Shown here: piece by piece, positions 18,836-27,676 of the stretch
How the letters are laid out: each line of letters starts with the position of its first letter
Position numbering within the stretch: position 1 is the first letter of the stretch
Source: Chitinophaga eiseniae
GTDB taxonomy: Bacteria > Bacteroidota > Bacteroidia > Chitinophagales > Chitinophagaceae
DNA: 64,000 nucleotides
NCBI RefSeq assembly: GCF_012641265.1
Contig: NZ_JABAHZ010000010.1
Span: 62,001 to 126,000, forward strand
Direction of reading: 5' to 3'
Position numbers and translations under genes: made by a program
Notes under the pieces: generated by a model
Database searches by the model: none
Told to the model about the DNA's origin: nothing
What the model saw: only the letters and a program-made list of their open reading frames with translations

Positions 18836-19336
18836 ATGGAAAAACATCATCATCTTCAGCAAACGTTGGAAAACTATTTTAAGGATTACGGATATGACCT
18901 TTATGAGCCGCCCCAAGAAGGTCTTGAGATGGATGAGAAAATTGCGCAAATATGCTTTGATGAATACACGCGCGTGATGAATCAGCATGGTTTCATTAAT
19001 TTGAAGACCCCGGCCCCAACGCCAGTACCCCCGACCCCAGTTCAGTCCCCTGGTTCCCGGCAGATCACCGAATCTGAAAGCTTTGCAGGTATTGAGGTGC
19101 TTAAGTGGATTACTAAAAACCATGGTTGGGACGCAACTACGGTTACTCAATTGAAACTTGGCATCTATACCGAGGATTTTTTTAATGAGTTGGATAAGAT
19201 ACCGGTGAAATATCCACCTGATTACAAAACCTCAAAAATAGGACGCCTGGGAATCTTTATATTAATGTATCCGGAAGGCATTACCAAGATGACGGACGGC
19301 GGTAAAGTATACGACTTCGGAGGACTCCAACCCTAA
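18836..19336 (+). CDS. Two-part cytoplasmic protein with proline linker, unknown
   Basis: I place the start at ATG 18836 (MEKHHHLQQ); upstream in-frame sequence is the promoter region. The 166-residue product has no signal peptide. An N-terminal helical part (1-55) is followed by a Pro/Thr linker (PAPTPVPPTPVQSP, about 58-72). A C-terminal part follows (80-166) with WITKNHGWDATTV and IGRLGIFILMYPEGI. No known domain is recognised. It ends 8 bases before a membrane-protein gene that in turn overlaps a kinase gene, so it is probably the first gene of that signalling operon. Confidence 0.65.
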   Translation: MEKHHHLQQTLENYFKDYGYDLYEPPQEGLEMDEKIAQICFDEYTRVMNQHGFINLKTPAPTPVPPTPVQSPGSRQITESESFAGIEVLKWITKNHGWDATTVTQLKLGIYTEDFFNELDKIPVKYPPDYKTSKIGRLGIFILMYPEGITKMTDGGKVYDFGGLQP

Positions 19337-19344
19337 CCCATTTT

Positions 19345-20010
19345 ATGATAGAAGGTTATCAATATTTTGAAATGCTAAGCCTCTTTGTAGCCATCTTTTG
19401 CTACAAAGGGCTTAGCCATTTCCGTATCGTCATGTTTATCCCGCTGTTGCTGTTAACCAATATTGTAGAAATGATAGGAAGCAACTTCCGGTATTTTGGC
19501 TGGACAAATAATTATCTCATATATAATATATTTATTATTATATCCATACCGATTTACTTTTCCCTATACGCCAATATGTTGGCTATCCGGCGGAATGAAA
19601 GAAATATATTGATCGTCATTGCTATACTTTCAATGAGTTTCGTACTGGTCAATTTCTTTTTTCTGCAGGGACGCCTGTTCTTCAATAATATTTCCCTGAT
19701 CTTGCTTGAAATCCTTAATATTGTTTTCTCTTGTTTTGTATTGTTAAGACTGGCATTCCAGAGAGAAATCAAGCGGGGGTTATCCCGTGAACCATATTTT
19801 TGGGTTTGTGCACCTATCTTACTTTTTAGCCTCCTTACGTTGGTATTGCTGGGGCTCCAGCAGTATATCCGGAGCCGGCATATAGAGATAGGTCAAACCA
19901 GCTTGTATCGGGTGGTGTTGCCGGTGGCAAATATTATTTTGTATTCCAGTTACAGCTACGCTTTTGTATTATGCAGGACCCTAACCAACAAATCGTCATT
20001 GTCATCATAG
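19345..20010 (+). CDS. Polytopic membrane protein, unknown, linked to two-component system
   Basis: The 221-residue protein has six or seven hydrophobic segments, for example IVMFIPLLLLTNIV, LIYNIFIIISIPIYFSLYA, NILIVIAILSMSFVLVNFFF, ISLILLEILNIVFSCFVLL and VCAPILLFSLLTLVLLGL. Loops are short and basic. Its 3' end overlaps the following kinase gene by 40 bases in another frame. A sensor or accessory membrane subunit for that kinase, which itself has almost no sensing domain, is the simplest reading of the context. No family was recognised. Confidence 0.75.
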   Translation: MIEGYQYFEMLSLFVAIFCYKGLSHFRIVMFIPLLLLTNIVEMIGSNFRYFGWTNNYLIYNIFIIISIPIYFSLYANMLAIRRNERNILIVIAILSMSFVLVNFFFLQGRLFFNNISLILLEILNIVFSCFVLLRLAFQREIKRGLSREPYFWVCAPILLFSLLTLVLLGLQQYIRSRHIEIGQTSLYRVVLPVANIILYSSYSYAFVLCRTLTNKSSLSS

Positions 20011-20762
20011 CTATTATCGCGGTGTTGCTTTTCTTTGGCATCCTGTTTCTTATCATGACCTGGGCCTATAATAACAGGCGGTTACAGATGGAAGCCGACA
20101 AGCAACAGATGAAGTATGATTTCGACAGGCAGTTGCTGCAATCCCGGCTGGAAATACAGGAAGAAACGTTTAACCATATCAGCCAGGAAATACATGATCA
20201 TGTAGGTCAGTTACTGAGTCTTGCCAAAGTACAACTAAGTATTATTGAGGAAACGGGGATCTTTAATCACGGCAGCATCCGGGAAGCCAGGAGTACCGTG
20301 GGCATGGCGCTCACAGAGTTACGGGATATTGCCAAAGGCCTGAGTACTGAACGGGTACAATCCCTGAGCTTAACGGAAAATATCGATCAGCTGGTAAAAC
20401 GTATCAACCGGAGCGGCGTATTGGAAGTACAGCTAACGTATGAGGAATCAGAAAATGGTGTAAGAGATAATAAGAAACTGATCTTGTTCCGGATGGTGCA
20501 GGAAGTATTGCAAAATGTGATAAAGCACGCTAATGCCACCCAGGTGCAGGTGGAGTGTAAGTGCACGACATCGCAGGTGCTGCTGAGCATCCATGATAAT
20601 GGAACGGGGTTTAACGTTGCGGAAACCCTGAAGGAAAACAGGGGTTTAGGTTTACAGCATATTATGAGCAGGACAGCCGTTATGAGCGGAACTGTCAACA
20701 TCACCAGCCGACCGGAATGCGGTACACATATCACTATAATTATTCCACATGTCCCAGAATAA
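19971..20762 (+). CDS. Membrane-anchored sensor histidine kinase (HisKA_3-like)
   Basis: This short 263-residue kinase has one N-terminal membrane segment (VIVIIAIIAVLLFFGILFLI). A coiled linker follows, then the phospho-acceptor His in HISQEIHDHVGQLL. The ATPase domain has VQEVLQNVIKHANATQ, DNGTGF and GLGLQHIMSR. It lacks a periplasmic sensor domain, so its input probably comes through the membrane protein whose gene it overlaps by 40 bases. It overlaps the response-regulator gene by 14 bases, showing tight coupling in a kinase-regulator pair. Confidence 0.9.
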   Translation: MQDPNQQIVIVIIAIIAVLLFFGILFLIMTWAYNNRRLQMEADKQQMKYDFDRQLLQSRLEIQEETFNHISQEIHDHVGQLLSLAKVQLSIIEETGIFNHGSIREARSTVGMALTELRDIAKGLSTERVQSLSLTENIDQLVKRINRSGVLEVQLTYEESENGVRDNKKLILFRMVQEVLQNVIKHANATQVQVECKCTTSQVLLSIHDNGTGFNVAETLKENRGLGLQHIMSRTAVMSGTVNITSRPECGTHITIIIPHVPE

Positions 20763-21408
20763 GCACGTTGTTATTGTTGATGATCATACGATGTTCCGCA
20801 GAGGGTTGGCGGCGTTGGTCAATTTGTTTCCCGGCTATGAAGTACTGTTTGATGCCGGTAACGGTAAGGAACTGATCGCACAAATGGACAGCCACCCCGT
20901 GCCGGATATTGTATTGCTCGATATTTCCATGCCGGAAATGGACGGCTATTCCACCGCTTCCTGGCTACGCGACCACCATCCGGGTGTAAAAGTACTGGCG
21001 TTAAGTACCATGGATGCGGAAGTCGCAATTATCAAAATGATCCGCCATGGGGCCAAAGGATTTATCCTGAAAGATGCCGAGCCCGCAGAGCTGAAGCGGG
21101 CTTTCGATGAAGTAGCTGCTTTTGGCTACTTCTACAACGAACTTATTACCCGTAAAGTGATATCGTCTATTAATAATTTGCTGGATGATCACTCGCCGCT
21201 GTCTTCCCTGGTGAAATTATCTGAAAGAGAGCTCGATTTTATCCGGCTCGCCTGTAGTGAGAAAAGCTATCAGCAGATTGCCAGGGAAATGTTCGTCAGC
21301 GAACGTACAGTAGACGGCTACCGGGAAGCTTTGTTCAAGAAGCTGAATGTGGCTACCAGGGTAGGACTGGTTATCTATGCCGTTAAAAATGAGTTAGTGA
21401 AGTTGTGA
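20749..21408 (+). CDS. LuxR/NarL-family response regulator
   Basis: The receiver domain (1-120) has VIVDDH, the phosphorylated Asp in IVLLDISMPE and Lys in GFILKD. A LuxR-type helix-turn-helix is at about 150-210, with LSERELDFIRLACSE and the recognition helix region VSERTVDGYREALF. It is translated from inside the end of the kinase gene (14-base overlap). It is the probable output of the membrane-protein/kinase module starting at 18836. It is followed by 115 non-coding bases and then an ECF sigma gene, which may or may not be a target. Confidence 0.92.
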   Translation: MSQNKHVVIVDDHTMFRRGLAALVNLFPGYEVLFDAGNGKELIAQMDSHPVPDIVLLDISMPEMDGYSTASWLRDHHPGVKVLALSTMDAEVAIIKMIRHGAKGFILKDAEPAELKRAFDEVAAFGYFYNELITRKVISSINNLLDDHSPLSSLVKLSERELDFIRLACSEKSYQQIAREMFVSERTVDGYREALFKKLNVATRVGLVIYAVKNELVKL

Positions 21409-21523
21409 GGGCAACGAGTGACATGGTTGATTGAAGTATACCTGTTTTATATAATATTATATTTCTGTTTCCTCGTGCAAAAGCTGGATTTATTTTTATA
21501 ATCTTGCGTACCACATCACTTAT

Positions 21524-22108
21524 ATGAACCGGTACCAGCAACAAACGGATGCAGACCTAATGTTGTCCTTGCAACAGGACGATGCGCATGCCTTTACCGA
21601 AATCTACAACCGTTACTGGAAGAAATTACTGGCCATCGCATATATCCATTGCAGGGATAAAATGGTGGCGGAAGAAATTGTACAGGAAGTCTTTATCAGC
21701 CTGTGGAACAGGCGGCACGAACTTGCTGTTGACAAAGTAAATGCTTACCTGGCCACGGCCGTACGGCTATCTGTTTTTAAACAGTACGCCCGGCAGCAAC
21801 GCCGGGAGCAGATCATCGCCACAACTGCCGACCCGGTGATATCCGGCTGGGATGAGGAAAAGATCTACACCCGGTTCCTGCAACAACAGATCAATGGGAT
21901 CGTGGAAGTTTTACCCGAAAAATGCCGCCTGGTATTTAAACTAAGCAGGGTAGAGGGCCTAAGCATTCCCGAAGTGGCCCAGCGCATGGGCATTGCCGAA
22001 AAAACGGCAGAAGCGCACCTGACCAAAGCCCTGAAGGTACTGAAGCTCAAATTGAATCGCCCTTATATATGGGGATTGATAATGCTCCTGAAAGTACTGA
22101 TCCCATAA
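21524..22108 (+). CDS. ECF RNA polymerase sigma factor (copy 1)
   Basis: The 194-residue protein has sigma region 2 with AFTEIYNRYWKKLLAIAY and EEIVQEVFISLWNRRHEL. Region 4 has KCRLVFKLSRVEGLSIPEVA and EKTAEAHLTKALKVLKLKL. This is the Bacteroidota ECF type that works with FecR anti-sigma factors to switch on SusC/SusD genes. It is a tandem paralogue of the sigma gene at 22249 (near-identical opening YQQQTDADLM). It carries about a dozen more hydrophobic residues at its C-terminus (WGLIMLLKVLIP). A TAATCTTG box at 21499 may be its promoter. Confidence 0.92.
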   Translation: MNRYQQQTDADLMLSLQQDDAHAFTEIYNRYWKKLLAIAYIHCRDKMVAEEIVQEVFISLWNRRHELAVDKVNAYLATAVRLSVFKQYARQQRREQIIATTADPVISGWDEEKIYTRFLQQQINGIVEVLPEKCRLVFKLSRVEGLSIPEVAQRMGIAEKTAEAHLTKALKVLKLKLNRPYIWGLIMLLKVLIP

Positions 22109-22139
22109 CTTTTTTCACTTCACAAAAAAAATAACACGT

Positions 22140-22184
22140 ACACTAAGGGAAAGTATGCCACTTAGGGTACATATCCCTGTAACT
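22140..22184 (+). repeat. 45-base conserved element after sigma copy 1
   Basis: Three short blocks, ACACTAAGGG, GGTACATAT and CTGTAACT, occur here with the same spacing (26 and 11 bases between block starts) as at 22834-22878. Both copies follow an ECF sigma gene. The element therefore seems to belong to the sigma gene's 3' flank or to the leader of the next gene. No other feature is visible in 22109-22248. Confidence 0.7.
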
Positions 22185-22248
22185 GTAATTCCATGTTATC
22201 GGAAAATAATGTATTTCGCCTGGAACGGGGCGGAAATTGGCCAATTGT

Positions 22249-22794
22249 ATGAAGGGGTACCAGCAACAAACGGATGCAGACTTAATGACGTCCCTGGCGA
22301 AGGGCGACCGGCATGCTTTTACCGAAATTTACCAACGCTATTGGAAAAAGCTGTTGGCCATCGCCTATATCCATAACAGGAATAAGGCAGCAGCGGAGGA
22401 GATTGTACAGGAAGTCTTTATCAGTCTCTGGAACCGGCGCCATGAACTGCGTGTCGATCAGCTAAATGCCTACCTGGCCACGGCCGTAAGGCTGTCTGTT
22501 TTTAAACGTTACCTGCGCCAAAAGCGCAGAGCAGCAATTATTGCACAAACAACAGGACTTGTTACAAGTACCTGGGATGAAGAAAAGATCTACACCCGGT
22601 TTTTGCAGCAATATATCAACGGGATTATAGAAGTATTGCCTGAAAAATGCCGCCTGGTATTCAAGCTAAGCAGGATTGATGGTCTCACGATTCCTGAAGT
22701 AGCGCGGCGAATGGGCATTGCGGAGAAAACGGCAGAATCGCACCTTACCAGGGCGCTGAAAGTACTGAAGCTTAAATTGAATCATCCTTACTGA
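22249..22794 (+). CDS. ECF RNA polymerase sigma factor (copy 2)
   Basis: The start ATG at 22249 aligns exactly with the start of copy 1 (MKGYQQQTDADLM against MNRYQQQTDADLM); an upstream in-frame TTG is not needed. The 181-residue product has region 2 (AFTEIYQRYWKKLLAIAY, EEIVQEVFISLWNRRHEL) and region 4 (KCRLVFKLSRIDGLTIPEVA). It differs from copy 1 mainly in the middle and lacks its hydrophobic tail. It is the sigma gene directly upstream of fecR and so the likely partner of that anti-sigma factor. It arose by tandem duplication. Confidence 0.92.
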   Translation: MKGYQQQTDADLMTSLAKGDRHAFTEIYQRYWKKLLAIAYIHNRNKAAAEEIVQEVFISLWNRRHELRVDQLNAYLATAVRLSVFKRYLRQKRRAAIIAQTTGLVTSTWDEEKIYTRFLQQYINGIIEVLPEKCRLVFKLSRIDGLTIPEVARRMGIAEKTAESHLTRALKVLKLKLNHPY

Positions 22795-22833
22795 TACCAT
22801 TCATTTTTTCTCTCTCAAAAAAAATTATTTCAG

Positions 22834-22878
22834 ACACTAAGGGGTAACCTTATTTCCGCGGTACATATTGCTGTAACT
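22834..22878 (+). repeat. 45-base conserved element between sigma copy 2 and fecR
   Basis: This is the second copy of the element at 22140-22184, with the blocks ACACTAAGGG, GGTACATAT and CTGTAACT in identical spacing. It ends 14 bases before the fecR start. Retention of blocks and spacing, while the bases between them differ, suggests function such as a promoter, RNA structure or binding site. Confidence 0.7.
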
Positions 22879-22892
22879 ATAAAAACCATACG

Positions 22893-24059
22893 TTGAAGGA
22901 CAATATATCTCAACTCATTGAAAAATACCTGGACGGCACCATTACGCCGGCTGAGGAAAAAACGCTGATGGACTGGTACCAGCATCGCAATCAAACCGAT
23001 GCAGAATGGCCATCTGATACCGTTGACGAGGAAGAAACGGTACGTTTGCGTATGCTGGTGCGCCTGCACCAACAAATGGAGGTGCCCATAGCCGCGCCCA
23101 AAACGTCCCGGCGGATAGTGTATTACCTGTCGGCCGCCGCTTCCGTGATCGTTCTATTGGGTATCGCCGCGTATTTTATTTATCCGCGGCTTCATCCGGC
23201 TCCTAAACCAGCAGCTATTGCACAGGTTACCGGTGATATTGGTCCCGGTGGTAATAAAGCCATATTAACGCTGGATAACGGCGACAAGGTAGTACTGGAA
23301 GATGCGAAGAATGGGATGATTTCTCAACAGGGTAATGCGGCAGTGAATAAAACAGACAGCGCTAACCTGTTATATAATAATATAGCAACAGAAGGAACTA
23401 CGGCAGTTGTTTACAACACCGTAAGCACGCCCTATGGAGGACAATACCAGGTAACGTTGCAGGATGGTACTAAAGTGTGGCTGAATGCCGGATCTTCCCT
23501 GCGCTTTCCTACTACTTTCCCGGGAAATGAGCGCCAGGTGCAATTGTCCGGCGAAGCCTATTTTGAAGTAGCTAAAGATAAAGCGAAACCTTTCCTCGTG
23601 ACCGTAAATACTACCGCCGATAAATCCATGACGGTGCAGGTACTGGGTACCCATTTTAATATCAATGCTTATCCCGACGAACAACATCATATCACCACAC
23701 TCCTGGAGGGAGCTGTAAAGATAAACTATGGTGAGGCCAACGGCTTGCTGGTACCAGGCAAAGAGGCTGTCTTGCATAAGGTATCCGGAAAAATGGATAT
23801 CAAAGAGGCTGATACTGAAGAGGCCGTAGCCTGGAAAAATGGCTACTTCTTATTTAATAATGATAAAATAGAAAATATCATGCGGCAAATCAGCCGCTGG
23901 TATAATGTAGAAATTACTTACCAGGGCGATGTGTCGAAAAAGGCCATCGGCGGGAGTTTGTCACGCTATAAAAATGTATCTGAAATATTAAGAATGCTGG
24001 AACTCACCGGCGCCGTTCACTTTAAAACTGAAGGAAGGAGGATCACCGTTATGCCATAA
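22893..24059 (+). CDS. FecR-family anti-sigma factor
   Basis: No ATG is available near the N-terminus, so the start is TTG at 22893, giving KDNISQLIEKYLDGTITPAEE, the typical cytoplasmic sigma-binding opening. A membrane segment (about 73-95, YYLSAAASVIVLLGIAAYFIY) leads to a periplasmic FecR domain (about 165-290: GGQYQVTLQDGTKVWLNAGS, GEAYFEVAKD, VLGTHFNINAYPDE). A C-terminal DUF4974-like domain follows (NIMRQISRWYNVEITYQ). It holds an ECF sigma factor until the STN domain of the adjacent SusC signals ligand binding. Confidence 0.92.
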   Translation: MKDNISQLIEKYLDGTITPAEEKTLMDWYQHRNQTDAEWPSDTVDEEETVRLRMLVRLHQQMEVPIAAPKTSRRIVYYLSAAASVIVLLGIAAYFIYPRLHPAPKPAAIAQVTGDIGPGGNKAILTLDNGDKVVLEDAKNGMISQQGNAAVNKTDSANLLYNNIATEGTTAVVYNTVSTPYGGQYQVTLQDGTKVWLNAGSSLRFPTTFPGNERQVQLSGEAYFEVAKDKAKPFLVTVNTTADKSMTVQVLGTHFNINAYPDEQHHITTLLEGAVKINYGEANGLLVPGKEAVLHKVSGKMDIKEADTEEAVAWKNGYFLFNNDKIENIMRQISRWYNVEITYQGDVSKKAIGGSLSRYKNVSEILRMLELTGAVHFKTEGRRITVMP

Positions 24060-24230
24060 AACTATCTGCAACCCGCAGGGAGGCTATAAAAACAACCGGG
24101 AGCGCGCCAACGCCCCCGGAAGAATGACCGCGGAAACGGCCAGTTTGAGCGCTTATCCCTGTGGAAGACAAATTTTTCTCGCAATTGTAGTCACAGTCAT
24201 CTGATTATAGAACTCAAACATCCAAATGTA

Positions 24231-27200
24231 ATGAAATTTTACATACCTGACGTATGCCATGAAAAAGGCGGTTGTACGCACAAAAAACTCCTGTTGATTA
24301 TGAAACTGACCTTCGTTTTAATGATCGCAGTTCTTATGGAGGTAAGCGCTTCCAGCTATGCGCAGAAGATAACGCTATCAGCTAAACAGATCTCACTCGA
24401 AGATGTATTCCGCCAGATACGGAAACAAACGGCCTATAATGTTTTATGGGATGTGGAAACGCTAAGAGACGCCAAACGGGTGGATATACGCGTCACCAAC
24501 GCCACCGTAGAAGAAGTATTGCAGAAAAGTTTCGTGAACCAGCCCTTTCTTTATACCATCCAGGAAAACACCATCGTGGTAACACGTAAGCGCGAGGAAG
24601 CACCGGCAGCCATTACCATTAAAGGGCGGGTAACGGATATGAGTAATCATCCATTGCCCGGCGTGGCGGTGCGATTGAAAGGAACCCAAACCGGCACGGC
24701 TACCCAGTCGGATGGTTCCTACTCCATCAACGTACCCGATGGAGCAGGTGTATTATCCTTCAAATACCTGGGATATACGCCTAAAGAAGTACCGATTAAT
24801 GGTCAGACTGTGATCAACGTGCAAATGGAACAAACCTCTTCCCAACTGGGAGAAGTAGTAGTGGCCTACGGCAGACAGCATACCCGCGAAATCGTGGGCG
24901 CCGTAGCTACGCTGTCGGCTACCGATATCAAGGATCAGTCGACCGGTACTTTTGCCGAAAGATTACAGGGCAAACTGCCGGGCGCACAGGTAGCGCAAAC
25001 CACCGGCCGGCCCGGACAAAGTATGGACCTGCGTATACGCGGCGCGGCATCTTTAACCTCCAACGTACGCCCCCTGGTGGTAGTAGATGGACAACCGATG
25101 CTTGGCAACCCCGACAATATCAATAACATCAACCCCGATGAAATTGAATCCTTTACCATTTTGAAGGATGCTTCCTCCACTGCCCTGTATGGCTCACGGG
25201 CGGCCAACGGCGTGATCCTGATCACTACCAAAAGAGGAAAGTCCGGCGCAACACAAATCAATTTTAATTCCTACTACGGCGCCGCTTCCCTCATGCGGGA
25301 ACTGATTCCGCCGGTGATGGATGCCACACAGCTGGCTACTTACATGAAAGGATTTTATGAAGATAAGATCAAGTACGAAGGCTATACTGGCGGCATCCCC
25401 GCCGTATACCAGAACCCGGAGCAATACGGTAGAGGAACCGATTGGTTCAGCGTATTAACGCGGACAGCACCTGTACAGAATTATAGCATTGCTATCAATA
25501 CCGGTAATGATAAGTCGGCCTTCAGCATGGTAGGTGGCTATTTTAACCAGCAGGGCATCCTGAAGAATACCGGTTATAAACGCTTTTCGCTGCGTGTGAA
25601 CGGCGACTTTAACCTGGGCAAGCGCGTGAAGCTGGGCTTCGGCGTAGCGCCTTCTGTGCAGCTGGAGCATAATAACCGCCAGGGTACGGGCTTTAACGTA
25701 GACGGTCAACGCGCCATTTTTGCATCAGCCTCCATGATGCCTACCATGGGCTCACCTTATAATCCCGATGGTTCGCTGGCCCTGGGCATTTCAGGATTTA
25801 CCAACCAGTTTGTATGGGCCAACCCACTCCGGCAGCTGCTGGAAGTACAGGACGATGCGAATCGCTTACGTGTACTGGCTAACCTGTTTACCGAAATAAA
25901 ACTGCTGGAACACCTCACCTTCCGCGCTTCTGGTAGTGCCGATGTAGGCAACAATACCCGTAACCGGTTTATCCCGTCTACCTCCATGGGTGGGTTCAAT
26001 GCGCTGCCGATCGAAAACCCGCCACCAGGAAATAATACGGCCCTGGGAGAGTCGCTGGTTAATAACGATTATTCCTGGCTGAACGAAAACACGCTGACTT
26101 ATCAGAACCGCTTTGGTGAAAACCACTCGCTGAATGTAATGGGCGGTTTTACCGTACAACGTTCCACCGGTTTTGCCAGCGATGTGGTAGGTCGCGATTA
26201 TCCCGATAACAGCGTATCCCAGTTATCGGCCGCCACCCGTTTTACTACTAATACTTCCAGGTTTGATGCGTGGACGATGGCGTCGCTGTTGGCGCGTGTT
26301 AACTATAGCTATAAAGACCGTTACTTTTTACAGGCTACCATGCGAAGGGATGGCTCGTCCCGTTTTGGCGCTGATCATAGGTGGGGGACTTTCCCTTCCG
26401 TTGGCGCCAGCTGGATGGTGAGCGATGAAGCCTTCCTCAAAAATATATCTCAACTGAGTTTATTGAAAGTAAGAGCATCTTATGGTTTAACCGGTATGAA
26501 TGAAATGGGAGGGAATTACAGGTTCGCAGCCGGCGTAGGCCCCGCCAACTATGTATTTTCAGGCGGACTGGCTCCCGGAAAAGTACAGAATAGTTTAGGT
26601 AATCAAGGATTAGCCTGGGAACGTAATAAACAATTGGATATAGGTTTCGACCTGGGCCTTTTCGACAACCGCATCACGCTGGCATACGACTACTACGATA
26701 AGCTCACCGACGGCCTGTTGTTTATCGTACCAGTGCCGCAATCTTCCGGTTTTACTACTGTACAGGATAACCTGGGTGATATCCGCCAGTGGGGACATGA
26801 AATTACTGTGAGCACGAAAAACCTGGTCGGTACATTCAAATGGAATACCGATTTCAACATCTCCTTTAACAGGAACATCGTGAAAAGGATTGGCCTGAAT
26901 AATATTTCTTTTGCAGATGCGCCTACAACAACACTCTCCGAATTCACCGACTACAGAACGCTGGTAGGCAAGCCTGTTGGTCAGTTTTATGGATATGTGT
27001 TTGATGGCATTTTCAAAAACCAGGCAGAAGCCGACGCCGGGCCTAAATACTATGGCACAGGTACCACCACGCTTTCCCAGGCAGGCACCGTGCGGTTCAA
27101 AGATTTAAACGGCGATGGTAAGATCACATTCCCTGAAGATCAAACGGTGATAGGTGATCCTAATCCTAAATTTATTTTTGGTTTGAGCAACAGCTTTCAA

Positions 27201-27665
27201 TACAAAAATTTCGATTTGAGTATTGCCATATCAGGCACTTACGGCAACAAATTAAAGAATGGTATGCAGGAAAGTACCTACAACCTGGATGGCGTATTCA
27301 ATGGCCCGCCGGAATTGCTGAACCGCTGGCGCTCTGAGTCAGATCCGGGAGATGGAAAAGTGGCGCGCACATTAGCCAATACCACGGCCGCTTACCGTAC
27401 AGATAATACCTTGTTCATCCACGACGCATCGCATATCACCATCAACAATATCACGCTGGGGTATATGCTGAGAAAGTTCAGGACGCCTTATATCAAGAAC
27501 CTCCGGTTGTATGCTTCCGCACAGAACGTGTACATCTTTACCAGCTATCCGGGTAATCCGGAGGTGAGCGCCGGAGGACTGGCATTTGTAGCGCAGCAGG
27601 GACAAGACCTGGGCGCTTACCCACTGCAAAGAACCTTTACGTTTGGCTTGAACCTTGGCCTTTAA
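24231..27665 (+). CDS. SusC/RagA-type TonB-dependent receptor with STN signalling domain
   Basis: The 1144-residue outer-membrane receptor has a signal segment near residues 22-45. An STN domain (about 48-115) serves signalling to FecR. A CarboxypepD_reg-like domain follows (about 128-205, IKGRVTDMSNHPLPGVAVRL). The plug (about 215-335) has the SusC hallmark ILKDASSTALYGSRAANGVI, then a 22-strand-type barrel with final LNLGL. It forms the transport complex with the SusD lipoprotein encoded 11 bases later and moves oligosaccharides into the periplasm. Expression is probably driven by the sigma/FecR genes upstream. Confidence 0.95.
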   Translation: MKFYIPDVCHEKGGCTHKKLLLIMKLTFVLMIAVLMEVSASSYAQKITLSAKQISLEDVFRQIRKQTAYNVLWDVETLRDAKRVDIRVTNATVEEVLQKSFVNQPFLYTIQENTIVVTRKREEAPAAITIKGRVTDMSNHPLPGVAVRLKGTQTGTATQSDGSYSINVPDGAGVLSFKYLGYTPKEVPINGQTVINVQMEQTSSQLGEVVVAYGRQHTREIVGAVATLSATDIKDQSTGTFAERLQGKLPGAQVAQTTGRPGQSMDLRIRGAASLTSNVRPLVVVDGQPMLGNPDNINNINPDEIESFTILKDASSTALYGSRAANGVILITTKRGKSGATQINFNSYYGAASLMRELIPPVMDATQLATYMKGFYEDKIKYEGYTGGIPAVYQNPEQYGRGTDWFSVLTRTAPVQNYSIAINTGNDKSAFSMVGGYFNQQGILKNTGYKRFSLRVNGDFNLGKRVKLGFGVAPSVQLEHNNRQGTGFNVDGQRAIFASASMMPTMGSPYNPDGSLALGISGFTNQFVWANPLRQLLEVQDDANRLRVLANLFTEIKLLEHLTFRASGSADVGNNTRNRFIPSTSMGGFNALPIENPPPGNNTALGESLVNNDYSWLNENTLTYQNRFGENHSLNVMGGFTVQRSTGFASDVVGRDYPDNSVSQLSAATRFTTNTSRFDAWTMASLLARVNYSYKDRYFLQATMRRDGSSRFGADHRWGTFPSVGASWMVSDEAFLKNISQLSLLKVRASYGLTGMNEMGGNYRFAAGVGPANYVFSGGLAPGKVQNSLGNQGLAWERNKQLDIGFDLGLFDNRITLAYDYYDKLTDGLLFIVPVPQSSGFTTVQDNLGDIRQWGHEITVSTKNLVGTFKWNTDFNISFNRNIVKRIGLNNISFADAPTTTLSEFTDYRTLVGKPVGQFYGYVFDGIFKNQAEADAGPKYYGTGTTTLSQAGTVRFKDLNGDGKITFPEDQTVIGDPNPKFIFGLSNSFQYKNFDLSIAISGTYGNKLKNGMQESTYNLDGVFNGPPELLNRWRSESDPGDGKVARTLANTTAAYRTDNTLFIHDASHITINNITLGYMLRKFRTPYIKNLRLYASAQNVYIFTSYPGNPEVSAGGLAFVAQQGQDLGAYPLQRTFTFGLNLGL

Positions 27666-27676
27666 AATCAGCAAAA

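Noticed and set aside
24060-24230. GC-rich stem near 24098-24120 between fecR and susC
   Set aside because: Arms CCGGG/CCCGG are short, with mismatches inside and no T tract, so a terminator call is not justified.
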